Assembly (NCBI RefSeq): GCF_003569765.1
Contig: NZ_QXMG01000021.1
Coordinates: 1 to 64,000, forward strand
DNA: 64,000 bases
Direction: 5' to 3'
Source: Caldimonas tepidiphila
GTDB lineage: Bacteria > Pseudomonadota > Gammaproteobacteria > Burkholderiales > Burkholderiaceae_C
The first letter of the stretch is position 1; every line of letters begins with the position of its first letter. The notes under the pieces are model-generated. The model was not told the origin of the DNA and did no database searches. It worked only from the letters and a program-made list of their open reading frames with translations. This document shows, one piece after another, positions 19,121-30,321 of the stretch. The translations under genes and the position numbers were made by a program.

Positions 19121-19150
19121 ACTATAACACGTTTTTTGCGAGCTACGCAA
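19121..19150 (-). promoter_or_regulatory. Promoter of tRNA-Arg copy 2
   Basis: Minus-strand -10 TATAGT (19126-19121) with a candidate -35 TTGCGT (19150-19145) at an 18-base spacing. The -35 overlaps the stop codon of hemY, so hemY transcripts would read into the tRNA unless stopped. Confidence 0.6.
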
Positions 19151-20387
19151 CAAGCGCGGCCTGCCGGTAACATTCCGTCGCACGTTCGAGGTCGGCTTCG
19201 CGCTCCGCGATCTCCGCAAGGCGCAGCCAGGCATCGCGGCGCTGCACCGCGGGCAGCGTCGCATCGATCGCGCTGACCTCGAGCTGCTGCCTCGCCTTGC
19301 CCCAGAGCTGCACCGCGGCAAGCGCACGGCCGATCGCATGGCTGAGCGCGGCGTCGCGCGGCTGCAGGCGGCCCGCCGCCTCGAGCCGCGGCAGCCACTC
19401 CGGCTCGATGCCCTCGATGCACGAGACCAGGGCGTCGGCGAGCACCGCGCGCTCGTCCTCGCTGCGCTCGGCGATGTGGTCCCAGAAGGGGCGCAGCCAG
19501 GCGCGGGCCTCGGCGCGGCCGCCGAGCACGCCCATGCGCTGCGCGGCATGCGCGGCGACGAAGGGGTCGCGTCGGTCGGCGACCTCGAGCTGCTGCCAGA
19601 CGCGGCGCAGCTGGTCGGCGTCGTAGGCCGAATCGAGCGCGTCGCAGGCGAGCGAGCGCAGCAGGCCCTTGGCCGCGCCCGGCGAGAAGGCCTGGTGCTT
19701 GGCCAGCAGCCGCGCGGTCTTCAGCGCGTCGAGCGGCTGCAGCGCGAGCTGCGAGGCCTGCAGCTTCAGGCGCAGCGCCTGCGTGCGTCGCGCGACGCCG
19801 GGCGCGAGCTCGCCGATCAGCTGCAGCGCCCGCTCCGCGTCGCGGTCGTCGAGCGCCCACTCGGCCGCCAGCAGCCGCGCGCCCTCCTCCGCGGCACGCG
19901 TGGCCGGCGAGCCTCCGGCGCCGAGCGCGCGCGCGAGGTGATCGTCGCGCCGGGCGCGGTCCTGCAGCCGGTGCATGCTGCCCGCGGCCAGCAGCTCGCC
20001 GAGCATCGTGAACTCCCGGTCATCGTCAATGCCGCGGGTCTCGGCCTGGATCGCGAGCGCGCGCTGCGCCGCCTTGTGCGCGCGGCTGTAGCGGCCGCCG
20101 AAGTACAGCGACAGCGCCTCGCGCAGCGCCTGCTGCGCCAGCCGCTCGCGCTTGGCGTTGCGCCACTCGCGGGCGCGCGCCGGCAGCCGCACGAGCGCGC
20201 CGACGCCGTTGACGAAGGCGTAGATCGTCAGGAAGCCGAGCACCAGCGCGATCAGGAACAGGTTCAGCGACAGGTCGAGCCGCCACGGCGCCCAGTAGAA
20301 GGTGACGAGCGCGTCGTTGCGGCCGAACGCGGTCGCGCTCACCACCGCGACGGCGAACAGCAGCACCAGCCAGATGATCGCGCGCAT
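19143..20387 (-). CDS. hemY: HemY, membrane TPR protein of haem biosynthesis operon
   Basis: A 414-residue inner-membrane protein. Two membrane helices lie near residues 3-22 and 39-65, followed by a cytoplasmic or periplasmic helical repeat region of TPR type to the C-terminus (for example QLEVSAIDATLPAVQRRDAW). This is the HemY of gamma/betaproteobacterial hemCDXY operons, not protoporphyrinogen oxidase. Its exact role in porphyrin synthesis is unsettled in the literature. ATG 20387 follows the hemX stop by two bases, so expression is coupled. The gene ends at the promoter of tRNA-Arg copy 2. Confidence 0.9.
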   Translation of the reverse strand: MRAIIWLVLLFAVAVVSATAFGRNDALVTFYWAPWRLDLSLNLFLIALVLGFLTIYAFVNGVGALVRLPARAREWRNAKRERLAQQALREALSLYFGGRYSRAHKAAQRALAIQAETRGIDDDREFTMLGELLAAGSMHRLQDRARRDDHLARALGAGGSPATRAAEEGARLLAAEWALDDRDAERALQLIGELAPGVARRTQALRLKLQASQLALQPLDALKTARLLAKHQAFSPGAAKGLLRSLACDALDSAYDADQLRRVWQQLEVADRRDPFVAAHAAQRMGVLGGRAEARAWLRPFWDHIAERSEDERAVLADALVSCIEGIEPEWLPRLEAAGRLQPRDAALSHAIGRALAAVQLWGKARQQLEVSAIDATLPAVQRRDAWLRLAEIAEREADLERATECYRQAALVA

Positions 20388-20389
20388 CG

Positions 20390-21511
20390 TCAACGCCCCG
20401 CGGTGGCTGCGGTCAGGGCCGCGAGCGTCTCGTCCGGCCGCGGCACGCTGGAGTGGCGGGCCTGGTCGGCGACCTGCCGGATCAGGTCCTGCACGGTCGT
20501 GGTGCGGCGCGAGCGGGGGTCGAAATAGCGCTGGATCGAGCGCGACGCGACCTCCAGGTCGGACTGCACGGTGTCGAACTGGCGGCTCAGCAGCGCCAGC
20601 CGCGCGTTGAGCAGGCGCAGCTTGAGGTTCTCGCGCAGGAAGTAGCCCTGCTCCGGCGCCACCAGCATCGCCTCGGGGCGGTCGATGCGCGTGACGCGCA
20701 CCAGGTCGCGCACCTCGTGCCAGACCAGCGCCCCGGCCTGTCGCCACCAGGCGAGCTCGCCGATCGACGGGGCGGCAGGCGCACTCGCGCCCGGCGCCGG
20801 CGCGGCGGCCGCGCGGGAGGACGCCGAGGGGGCGGGCGCGCGCGCTGCGGGCGAGGACTGCAGCGGCAGCTCGTCCACCTGCCGGATCGCCTCGTCGATG
20901 CGCATCACCAGCGCCGACACGTCGGCGAGATTGACCGCCTCGATGCGCTCGAGGTCGCGCAGCACCGCGCGGCGCACGCCTTCGAGGCGCGGCTGGTTCA
21001 GCCGCGCCAGGCGCTCCTCGGCCGAGCGCAGCGCGGCCACCAGCGGCTCGGCGCTGCCGGTGATCGAGGCCTGCTGCAGCGCGACGCGCAGCGCGGCCTC
21101 GACGTCGACCAGCAGGTTCTCGTCGCGCGAGCGCGACAGCGACAGCATCAGCTCGTCGAGCTGGCTGCGCTGCAGCGCCACCTCGGCGAGCCGCGCCTCG
21201 AGCAGCGCGGCCTTCGCGTTGGCCTCGGTGGAGACTTCCTGCGCCTGGCGCGCCAGGGCCCGCGCCTCGGTGGCCTGGCCCTGGCTGTCCTGCTGGCGGC
21301 GCACCAGTTCCTGCTCCAGGCGCATCACGCGCTCGTGCGACTGGTAGGCCAGCACGACGCTGCCGACGGTCAGCACCAGCAGGCCGGCCAGGCCGGCCCA
21401 CATCAGGCCCCGGCTTGCGGAGCCGCTCTCGGCGGGTCGCGCCGCGGGGGTGGAGGAAGGAGGGGAGGCCGCCTCGTCGACGGCGGCCGGTCGGTCTGGA
21501 ATCTCGCTCAC
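20390..21511 (-). CDS. hemX: HemX, membrane-anchored coiled-coil protein
   Basis: A 373-residue protein with one membrane helix (about residues 38-60, GLMWAGLAGLLVLTVGSVVLA). A long coiled coil rich in Glu/Gln/Ala follows, and a C-terminal domain includes EPEQGYFLRENLKLRLLNAR-like sequence (APEQGYFLRENLKLRLLNAR here). It belongs to the HemX family found after hemD; it lacks the methyltransferase domain of CysG despite old annotations. The GTG start overlaps the hemD stop (GTGA at 21511-21508). An Ala/Pro-rich linker of about 40 residues interrupts the region between the coiled coil and the C-terminal domain. Confidence 0.9.
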   Translation of the reverse strand: MSEIPDRPAAVDEAASPPSSTPAARPAESGSASRGLMWAGLAGLLVLTVGSVVLAYQSHERVMRLEQELVRRQQDSQGQATEARALARQAQEVSTEANAKAALLEARLAEVALQRSQLDELMLSLSRSRDENLLVDVEAALRVALQQASITGSAEPLVAALRSAEERLARLNQPRLEGVRRAVLRDLERIEAVNLADVSALVMRIDEAIRQVDELPLQSSPAARAPAPSASSRAAAAPAPGASAPAAPSIGELAWWRQAGALVWHEVRDLVRVTRIDRPEAMLVAPEQGYFLRENLKLRLLNARLALLSRQFDTVQSDLEVASRSIQRYFDPRSRRTTTVQDLIRQVADQARHSSVPRPDETLAALTAATAGR

Positions 21512-22308
21512 GGTGCCGGCGATTGTAGGACGCGGCCGATGCCTGCCACGACCGCGGCCGGAGAAGGCGTCACCTCGACGACCTGGCCGAAGCCGGCGCG
21601 GCGCGCCCGCTCGGCGATGCGCGGGTGGCTCGCCAGCGCGCGCGCCTCGCGCCACTGCGGCAGGGCGCGGTCGGGCTCGGCCGCGCACAGCGCGAGCAGG
21701 TTGTCGATCGCCTCGGAGCTGCTGAAGAACCACAGGTGCCGCGCCGGCGCGGCGAGCGCCGCGTCCAGCAGCGCGCGGCCCGCCGCGTCGAGGCGCGGCG
21801 CCTGGCGGCGGTAGGCGGCGACGAAGTCGACCTCGGCGCCCGCCTCGCGCAGCCGCGCCGCGAGCCAGTCGCGGCCGCCGTCGCCGCGCACCGCGAGCAC
21901 GCGCCGCCCCTGCCAAGGCCAGTCGCGGACCAGCGCCCACAGCGCCTCGGAGTCGAACTGCGGCGCGTCGTCCGGCGGCGCGACCCACTGCGGCGGCTGC
22001 ATCCCCGCGTCGTGCAGCGCGCGCGTGGTGCCCGGCCCGGTCGAGCCGGCGAGTGTCCCCGCCGGCCAGCCCAGCCCCGGCGGCCGCGCGGCGAAGAAGC
22101 GCTGCGCGGCATTGGGGCTGACGAACACCGCGAGCCGGTAGCCGGCGAGCGCGCGCCACGCCGCCTCGACCGCGGCGGGGTCGGGCGCGTCGCTGATCTC
22201 GATCAGCGGCAGCGCCACGGCATCGACGCCGGCAGCGCACAGGCGCTCGACCCAGCCGTGCGCCTGCGCGGCCGGCCGCGTGACCAGCAGCCTCGGGCCC
22301 GCCGTCAC
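21508..22308 (-). CDS. hemD: Uroporphyrinogen-III synthase
   Basis: A 266-residue enzyme that closes hydroxymethylbilane with inversion of ring D to give uroporphyrinogen III. The family is poorly conserved, but [17 protein letters not shown] at the start, [12 protein letters not shown] near residue 72, [17 protein letters not shown] and the C-terminal [11 protein letters not shown] are diagnostic. It starts with GTG inside the hemC stop codon (GTGA) and its own stop overlaps the hemX GTG, so hemC-hemD-hemX are translationally coupled. Confidence 0.93.
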   Translation of the reverse strand: MTAGPRLLVTRPAAQAHGWVERLCAAGVDAVALPLIEISDAPDPAAVEAAWRALAGYRLAVFVSPNAAQRFFAARPPGLGWPAGTLAGSTGPGTTRALHDAGMQPPQWVAPPDDAPQFDSEALWALVRDWPWQGRRVLAVRGDGGRDWLAARLREAGAEVDFVAAYRRQAPRLDAAGRALLDAALAAPARHLWFFSSSEAIDNLLALCAAEPDRALPQWREARALASHPRIAERARRAGFGQVVEVTPSPAAVVAGIGRVLQSPAP

Positions 22309-23258
22309 AGGCTCTTCAGGATGCGGTCGGCGCCCTGCGCGAGCAGCGCCTCGGCCGCCTGCACGCCGAGCGCCTCGGCGGCGGCGGTGTCGAGCACGGG
22401 GCCGGCGGCGTGCGAGCGCAGCAGCGGCGCCTCGGCGGCGTTCGGGTCGCCGATCGCGGCGGCGAGGCGCAGCTCCTCGCCGTGCCAGGTCGCGTGCGCG
22501 GCGAGCGGCACGCTGCAGCTGCCGGCGAGCGTGCGCGACACGGCGCGCTCGGCATGCACCGCGAGCCAGCTGGGCTGGTGCACCAGCGTCGCGAGCTTCT
22601 CGCGCAGCGCCGCCTGCCCGGTGCGCACCTCGATGCCGAGGGCGCCCTGGCCGGCTGCCGGGATCATCGCGCCGGGCTCGAACACCGCGCGGATGCGCGG
22701 CGCGAGGCCCAGGCGCACCAGGCCAGCCGCCGCGAGCACGATCGCGTCGTAGTGGCCCTCGTCGAGCTTGCGCAGCCGCGTGTCCAGGTTGCCCCGCAGC
22801 GGCTCGACGCGCAGGTCGGGCCGCATCGCGCGCAGCTGCACGACGCGGCGCAGGCTCGAGGTGCCCACGACGGCGCCCTGCGGCAGCTCGTCGACCGAGG
22901 CATGGTGGTTCGACACGAAGGCGTCGCGCGGGTCCTCGCGCTCGAGCACGGCGGCGAGCACGAAGCCCTCGGGCAGCTCCATCGGCACGTCCTTGAGCGA
23001 GTGCACCGCGAGGTGGGCGCGGCCCTCCTCGAGCGCGACCTCGAGCTCCTTGACGAACAGGCCCTTGCCGCCGACCTTGGACAGCGTGCGGTCGAGGATC
23101 TGGTCGCCGCGCGTGGTCATGCCGAGCAGCTCGACGGGGTGGCCGAAGCGCTCGCGCAGCAGCGCCTGCACATGCTCGGCCTGCCACAGGGCGAGCCGGC
23201 TCTCACGGGTGGCGATGACCCACGGTGCGCGCGGGTCGGAATGGTCTTGGGGCAGCAT
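22305..23258 (-). CDS. hemC: Porphobilinogen deaminase (hydroxymethylbilane synthase)
   Basis: A 317-residue enzyme that polymerises four porphobilinogens into hydroxymethylbilane. The N-terminal [15 protein letters not shown], the catalytic Asp loop [13 protein letters not shown], the substrate-binding Arg run [12 protein letters not shown] and the dipyrromethane-cofactor Cys in [12 protein letters not shown] are all present. It is the first gene of hemC-hemD-hemX-hemY and diverges from ppc across 112 bp, which must hold both promoters. A TAGATT at 23323-23328 is a candidate -10 for ppc. Confidence 0.97.
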   Translation of the reverse strand: MLPQDHSDPRAPWVIATRESRLALWQAEHVQALLRERFGHPVELLGMTTRGDQILDRTLSKVGGKGLFVKELEVALEEGRAHLAVHSLKDVPMELPEGFVLAAVLEREDPRDAFVSNHHASVDELPQGAVVGTSSLRRVVQLRAMRPDLRVEPLRGNLDTRLRKLDEGHYDAIVLAAAGLVRLGLAPRIRAVFEPGAMIPAAGQGALGIEVRTGQAALREKLATLVHQPSWLAVHAERAVSRTLAGSCSVPLAAHATWHGEELRLAAAIGDPNAAEAPLLRSHAAGPVLDTAAAEALGVQAAEALLAQGADRILKSL

Positions 23259-23370
23259 CCCGGCATGCTAGCAGGCGGGCCTGTCGCGATCGCCGCGCGG
23301 GGGTGCCGCGCGCCGCTGGTGCTAGATTGCGCGGCAAGAAAGATTTCCAACCCTGCCCTCACGGAGACCC

Positions 23371-26256
<2,886 letters not shown>

Positions 26257-26271
26257 GGACGGCCCGCAGGG

Positions 26272-26293
26272 TCCCGGGCTCCCCGGCCCGGGA
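26272..26293. terminator. Hairpin between convergent ppc and the acidic protein gene
   Basis: An eight-base perfect stem (26272-26279 with 26286-26293) with a six-base loop in the 41-bp gap between two converging genes. There is no long T-tract, so bidirectional termination is likely but inefficient. Confidence 0.45.
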
Positions 26294-26297
26294 AAGC

Positions 26298-26921
26298 TCA
26301 GGGCGCGCCGCTGCGGCCCTGGCTGGCCGTGCCGCCCCCGCCGCCGACCGGGATGCCCCGGTCGCGGTCGGAGTCCTGCTCGTTCTCAGGATCGGTGTAA
26401 CCGAGCGACTCGGTGGAATTGTCGATCGCCGATGTGTTGACGCTGCCGGCGGCATCGTCCTGGTCGGCCTGCTCCTGCGCGTAGCGGCCCTCGTCGAGGT
26501 CGTCGGCGAGGTCGAGCTCGCCCGTGCGGCGCGGATCGTCCCGGTCGCTGCTCACGCCGATGCCGCCCGGGTCCTCGCCGCCGAGCAGGCCACCGGGGTC
26601 GCGCGTAATCTGGTCGGGCGAGATGTCGTCGGCCTCGCGGAAGCCGTTGTCGCGCCCGGCGGCGCGGCGCTCGCCGGTGCCGGTGGAGTCGCTGTCGCTG
26701 TCGAGGTTGGCGTCGCCGATGTCGAGCCCGGCGCCCGCGGCGCTGTTGCTGTCGGAGGTGGTGCCGCTGTCGAGGTCGTCGGCGGTGTCCAGGCCGACGC
26801 CCTCGGCGCCGATGATGTCGCTGCCGCTGTCGGTGGTGTCGCTGGGACCCAGGTCGGCGGTGCTGCGGCCGGCGGCCTGCTGGGGAATGTCGTCGGAACC
26901 GGCGATGTTGCTGTGCGCCAT
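26298..26921 (-). CDS. Acidic Asp/Ser/Gly-rich low-complexity protein, function unknown
   Basis: A 207-residue protein with no recognised domain, signal peptide or membrane segment. It is dominated by Asp, Ser, Gly and Thr, with repeated DTTDSGSD-, DDLDSGTTSDSN- and LDSDSDST-like stretches, and ends in a Gly-rich GGGGG segment. Composition predicts an intrinsically disordered, strongly acidic, hydrophilin-like protein. A good ribosome site (GAGGAGAAAGAC) precedes the ATG, which supports real translation. It lies 77 bp downstream of recQ on the same strand. A second hydrophilic protein gene lies on the other side of recQ. Function is unknown. Confidence 0.7.
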   Translation of the reverse strand: MAHSNIAGSDDIPQQAAGRSTADLGPSDTTDSGSDIIGAEGVGLDTADDLDSGTTSDSNSAAGAGLDIGDANLDSDSDSTGTGERRAAGRDNGFREADDISPDQITRDPGGLLGGEDPGGIGVSSDRDDPRRTGELDLADDLDEGRYAQEQADQDDAAGSVNTSAIDNSTESLGYTDPENEQDSDRDRGIPVGGGGGTASQGRSGAP

Positions 26922-26998
26922 GTCTTTCTCCTCGTCGTGTACTGCGGCCCGCGGGCCTCGGTCCACCCGTGCAGCAACCGGCGTGCCCCGCGCCGCGC

Positions 26999-28750
26999 TC
27001 AGGCCGGCTCGACGTACTGCGCGACGAAGCTGCGCCGGCGCCCGTCCGGGAACTCGACCGTGACGCTCTCGGCGTCCGCGTCCGTGACCTCGCCGACGCC
27101 GTAGCGCGGCACCCGCACCGCATCGCCGAGGTCGAAGGCTGCGTGCGGCGAGCGCGGCGGCGGCGCGCCGGTGAGCAGCGCCTCCTGCGGGTCCTGCACG
27201 GCCTGCTCGCGCGCCGCCTGCGCATGCGCCTGGGCCGCGGCGCGCGCCTCGGCCAGGTGCGCGGCGGTGCGCACGCAGTTGTCGCAGTGGCCGCAGCGGT
27301 CGAAGGGCGGCCCCTCCTCGAAGTGTTCCAGCAGCACGCGCCAGCGGCAGCCGCCCGTCTGGCTGTAGAACACCATGCGCTCGAGCATCTCGCGGTCGTG
27401 CTGCGCCTTCTCCTCGAAGTCGGCCACCATCGCGTCGAGCCGCTCGCCGTCGAGCGCCGTGTCGCGCAACCGGATCTCGCGGCGGCGGTTCAGGCGCACC
27501 AGGCCCTGCTCGCGCATCAGCCTCAGCGTCACCTGCAGCCGGGTGGCCGGCTGCTGCAGCGTGTCCTTCAGCCGCGGCAGCGTCCACGCGCCCCCGTCCG
27601 GCGGCGGCTTGAGCAGCGCGCGACAGACCGCCCCGATATCCTCGCGGTCGGGATAGCGGCCGGCGAGGAAGAACTGCTGCACGCCGCGGTCCTGCGTGCG
27701 GTAGAGCAGCGTGCAGACCGCGTCCTGCCCGTCGCGGCCGGCGCGGCCGGACTCCTGGTAGTAGGCGTCGAGCCCGCCGGGCATCTGGTAGTGCAGCACG
27801 AAGCGCGTGTCGGGCTTGTCGATGCCGAGGCCGAAGGCGTTGGTCGCGACCATCACGCGCGCCTCGCCCGACATGAAGGCCTCCTGGTTGACGCGCCGCT
27901 CGCCGGCGGCGAGACGGCCGTGGTAGCGGGTGACGGACTCGCCGGCCTCGTGCAGCGCGGCATGCAGCATGTCGACCGCCTTGACAGTGGCCGCGTAGAC
28001 GATTCCCGCCCCCTCGGTCTGCCGCAGCAGCGCGAGCAGCTTCGCGAGCTTCTCGTCCTCGTCGACGAGCGCGAAGACGCGGTAGTGCAGGTTCGCCCGG
28101 TAGACGCCGGTGTTCACGATCTCGATGCCCGGCACGCCGAGTTGCGCGACGATGTCCCGCGTCACCTCCTCGCTCGCCGTCGCGGTCAGGGCCAGCAGCG
28201 TCGGGCGGCCGAGCGCGTCCCAGGCGCTGCCGATCTCGAGGAAGGCCGGCCGGAAGTCGTGCCCCCACTGCGAGATGCAGTGCGCCTCGTCCACCGCCAG
28301 CAGGCTCACCGGGTGCGCACGCAGGCGGCGCAGGAATTCCGGCTCGGCGAGGCGCTCGGGCGTGGTGTAGACGAGCCGGGTGGCCGCGTCGTCGAGCGCC
28401 GCGTCGGCCTCACCCGCCTCGGCGGCGTTGAGGCCGCTGTGCAGCGCCACCGCCTGCACGCCCTCGGCGCGCAGCTTGTCGCACTGGTCCTTCATCAGCG
28501 CGATCAGCGGCGAGACGACGATGGTGCGGCCGGGCAGCATCAGCGCCGGCAGCTGGAAGCAAAGCGACTTGCCGGCACCGGTGGGCATCACCGCGAGGGT
28601 CGACCGGCCGCCCATGATGTGCTCGATCACCGCCTCCTGCGCGTCGCGCAGCCGCGCGAGCCCGAAGGTGCGGCGCAGCAGCCGGGGCAGGTCCTGGCGC
28701 CAGACGCTGCGGGCGGCACGGGAGGCGGTGGAAGGGGGGTTCTGAGACAT
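26999..28750 (-). CDS. RecQ-family DNA helicase without HRDC domain
   Basis: A 583-residue superfamily 2 helicase. Walker A is MPTGAGKS (55-62), the DEAH box is at residues 154-157 ([17 protein letters not shown]), and motif VI is [12 protein letters not shown]. Four Cys (GGCRW and CGHCDNC) form the RecQ zinc site. The HRDC domain is missing. The C-terminus (about 540-583) instead forms a small basic-acidic beta domain, [20 protein letters not shown], resembling the short Tudor/SH3-like tails seen in some UvrD-type and RecQ-like helicases. It probably unwinds recombination intermediates in the cytoplasm. It lies between two low-complexity protein genes. Confidence 0.92.
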   Translation of the reverse strand: MSQNPPSTASRAARSVWRQDLPRLLRRTFGLARLRDAQEAVIEHIMGGRSTLAVMPTGAGKSLCFQLPALMLPGRTIVVSPLIALMKDQCDKLRAEGVQAVALHSGLNAAEAGEADAALDDAATRLVYTTPERLAEPEFLRRLRAHPVSLLAVDEAHCISQWGHDFRPAFLEIGSAWDALGRPTLLALTATASEEVTRDIVAQLGVPGIEIVNTGVYRANLHYRVFALVDEDEKLAKLLALLRQTEGAGIVYAATVKAVDMLHAALHEAGESVTRYHGRLAAGERRVNQEAFMSGEARVMVATNAFGLGIDKPDTRFVLHYQMPGGLDAYYQESGRAGRDGQDAVCTLLYRTQDRGVQQFFLAGRYPDREDIGAVCRALLKPPPDGGAWTLPRLKDTLQQPATRLQVTLRLMREQGLVRLNRRREIRLRDTALDGERLDAMVADFEEKAQHDREMLERMVFYSQTGGCRWRVLLEHFEEGPPFDRCGHCDNCVRTAAHLAEARAAAQAHAQAAREQAVQDPQEALLTGAPPPRSPHAAFDLGDAVRVPRYGVGEVTDADAESVTVEFPDGRRRSFVAQYVEPA

Positions 28751-28899
28751 CGCGGGTGCGGGACGTAAGGCGGCTGGGGGGATCCGGGCGGCGAGGCAAG
28801 CGCTGTGCCTGACGCGGCCCCACCCTGCTGCAGGGCACGTCCCTTGCCGCATGTTCCGCACCCCCCTCCGCCCCCGATTCCTCACGCAAGGAGCACGAC

Positions 28900-29295
28900 A
28901 TGAACCGGCCGCAAGACACGAACCCCCAGGACCGCGACGGTGGCCCCGCCGGCACCTCCTCGTCGCGCCCGTCGAGCAGCCCCTCTGACACGCGCAGCAA
29001 CGCCGCCAGCGGGCTGACGCAGCAGGGTCTCGAGAACCAGCGGCCGCAGGGAGAGCGTCGTGACGCCAGCAGCGAGATGCAGCCGGGCAGTTCGCGCGAC
29101 GGCCGCCTGGCCCAGCAGGGCGCCGCCGGCGTGCACGACAGCGAGCAGGGCAAGCTCGGTCCGCAGGCGCACCAGCAGCCCGAGTCGGCGCGCAGCCCCG
29201 GCTCCGCCGAGGCGCAGGTCCTCGGCGGCAAGGACAGGCTGGGCGACGCCCTGCGCGAGGGCGAGCCGCCGTCGGACCCGCAAGGCGGCGTGTGA
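28900..29295 (+). CDS. Small hydrophilic disordered protein, function unknown
   Basis: A 131-residue protein rich in Gln, Ser, Gly, Pro, Asp and Arg, with almost no hydrophobic clusters, no Cys and no aromatic residue. No domain or signal peptide is visible. AAGGAG eight bases before the ATG supports translation. It is divergent from recQ (149 bp between starts). Its composition suggests a stress-related hydrophilin-type protein, but this is inference from composition only. Confidence 0.65.
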   Translation: MNRPQDTNPQDRDGGPAGTSSSRPSSSPSDTRSNAASGLTQQGLENQRPQGERRDASSEMQPGSSRDGRLAQQGAAGVHDSEQGKLGPQAHQQPESARSPGSAEAQVLGGKDRLGDALREGEPPSDPQGGV

Positions 29296-29604
29296 ACTTT
29301 TCGGCCGCCGCCCGGGTCCACCAGACGGCAGCGGGAGAGAAGGACGCCGGCAGGAATACCGGCCGCGACGGGACACGGCACAATGCGCGCCTCGGCTCCG
29401 TCGCAAGGAGCCGGGATTCGAGCAGGGTCGCGCCAACGAGGATATAAACCCCGTTGTCTGTACGCGCATCTCCCGGCACGCAAATGCCGCTCAGTTAAGC
29501 TTGAGTTGCCGCCAAAGGAAACCCGGAGTTCGATTCAAACGCCCGGGTCGATATTTCCGGTACTCTTTTCAGTTTGTTGCAAGAAATTCAGCAGTTTTCT
29601 TTCG
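29296..29604. other. 309-bp gene-free region upstream of the H-NS-like gene
   Basis: No gene was found. The second half (about 29430-29604) is clearly AT-richer than its surroundings, with TTAAGCTTGA near 29495 and the stretch GATATTTCCGGTACTCTTTT near 29550-29570. This is what an H-NS-regulated or auto-regulated promoter region would look like. A short hairpin with arms GGCTCC and GGAGCC lies near 29392-29411. No convincing -35/-10 pair could be assigned. Confidence 0.5.
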
Positions 29605-29901
29605 ATGTCGAATTCCGTCGAAATGCGCGACCCGGTCTGGGAAGCACGCCGCCGCGCGGCACTCAATGCAGCACGCACCCTGGTGGAGTTTTGGGGAATC
29701 ACGCCCGAGCAGATCGCGCGCGCGCCGGCGCCGAAAATCGAGCAGCAGGAGCATGCTCCGCGCTATCGCCATCCGGTGCACGGCCATACCTGGGACGGCG
29801 AGGGTTCGCAGCCGCAGTGGCTGAAGGACGCGCTGATCCGCGAGGGTTATACCGTCGAGGAATTGCGCGTGGCGCCGCAGGGTGCCAACGCCGACCACTG
29901 A
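29605..29901 (+). CDS. Small H-NS family nucleoid protein
   Basis: A 98-residue protein whose C-terminal half (about 53-88, YRHPVHGHTWDGEGSQPQWL) is an H-NS type DNA-binding domain of the YRxPxxGxTWxGxGxxPxWL form. The N-terminal 45 residues contain a helix (VWEARRRAALNAARTLVEFW) shorter than the usual H-NS oligomerisation coil. It may therefore dimerise differently, or interfere with longer H-NS proteins (inference). Codon use is less GC-biased than in neighbours (GAA, TTG, TAT, GGT). No ribosome site is clear; ATG 29623 is an alternative start. Confidence 0.8.
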   Translation: MSNSVEMRDPVWEARRRAALNAARTLVEFWGITPEQIARAPAPKIEQQEHAPRYRHPVHGHTWDGEGSQPQWLKDALIREGYTVEELRVAPQGANADH

Positions 29902-29923
29902 AGTAGCCCCGGCCCGCGCCGCG

Positions 29924-30316
29924 TCAGCACGACCCCTCGCTCCCGGAAGAAGCCGGCAGGCCGAGTTGCACGGCTGCCGCGGCCAACTCCCGCACCAGCG
30001 CCTGATTCACGGGCTGGCTGTAGCGCCATTTCAGCAGGCGCACGCTCCGGCCCGGCCCCTCGAGTTGCGGGAATTGCTCCGCGAGCGCGGCGCCGTTGAA
30101 AAACTGCAGGCTCGCGTGCGTCTTGTGGGCCGAAATCATCAGCAGGGTCCGCCCGTCGAGCTGGAAGCAGAGGTTTCCCCACTTCAGCACCTGCTGGAAC
30201 TGCGGTGCCGCCGCCATCACGGCCTGCCGCAGCTCCTGCACCGTCGAGCGGGCGGCAGGGTCGAGCGTGTCGAAATAGGCTGCGATCAGCGCACCGGAGC
30301 GCGAGCTTCGTCTCAT
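29924..30316 (-). CDS. DUF1801 (YdhG-like) protein
   Basis: A 130-residue soluble protein with the DUF1801 fold, seen as VQELRQAVMAAAPQFQQVLKWGNLCFQLDGRTLLMI and HKTHASLQFFNG (in pieces of the family pattern: peptide after KW-N, then a FF-G turn). The biochemical role of the family is not known. ATG 30316 is chosen. A GTG at 30325 overlapping the upstream metallopeptidase stop (GTGA) is also possible and would couple the two genes. Confidence 0.8.
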   Translation of the reverse strand: MRRSSRSGALIAAYFDTLDPAARSTVQELRQAVMAAAPQFQQVLKWGNLCFQLDGRTLLMISAHKTHASLQFFNGAALAEQFPQLEGPGRSVRLLKWRYSQPVNQALVRELAAAAVQLGLPASSGSEGSC

Positions 30317-30321
30317 GGAGT

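Larger units (their letters stand above)
18989..19131. repeat. 143-bp tandem duplication, copy 2 (tRNA-Arg unit)
   Basis: Second copy of the unit at 18666-18808. It carries the standard tRNA-Arg sequence, so it is probably the ancestral or constrained copy. The sequence between the two units (18809-18988) shows no gene; it ends in a C9 run before an A-rich stretch. Confidence 0.95.
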
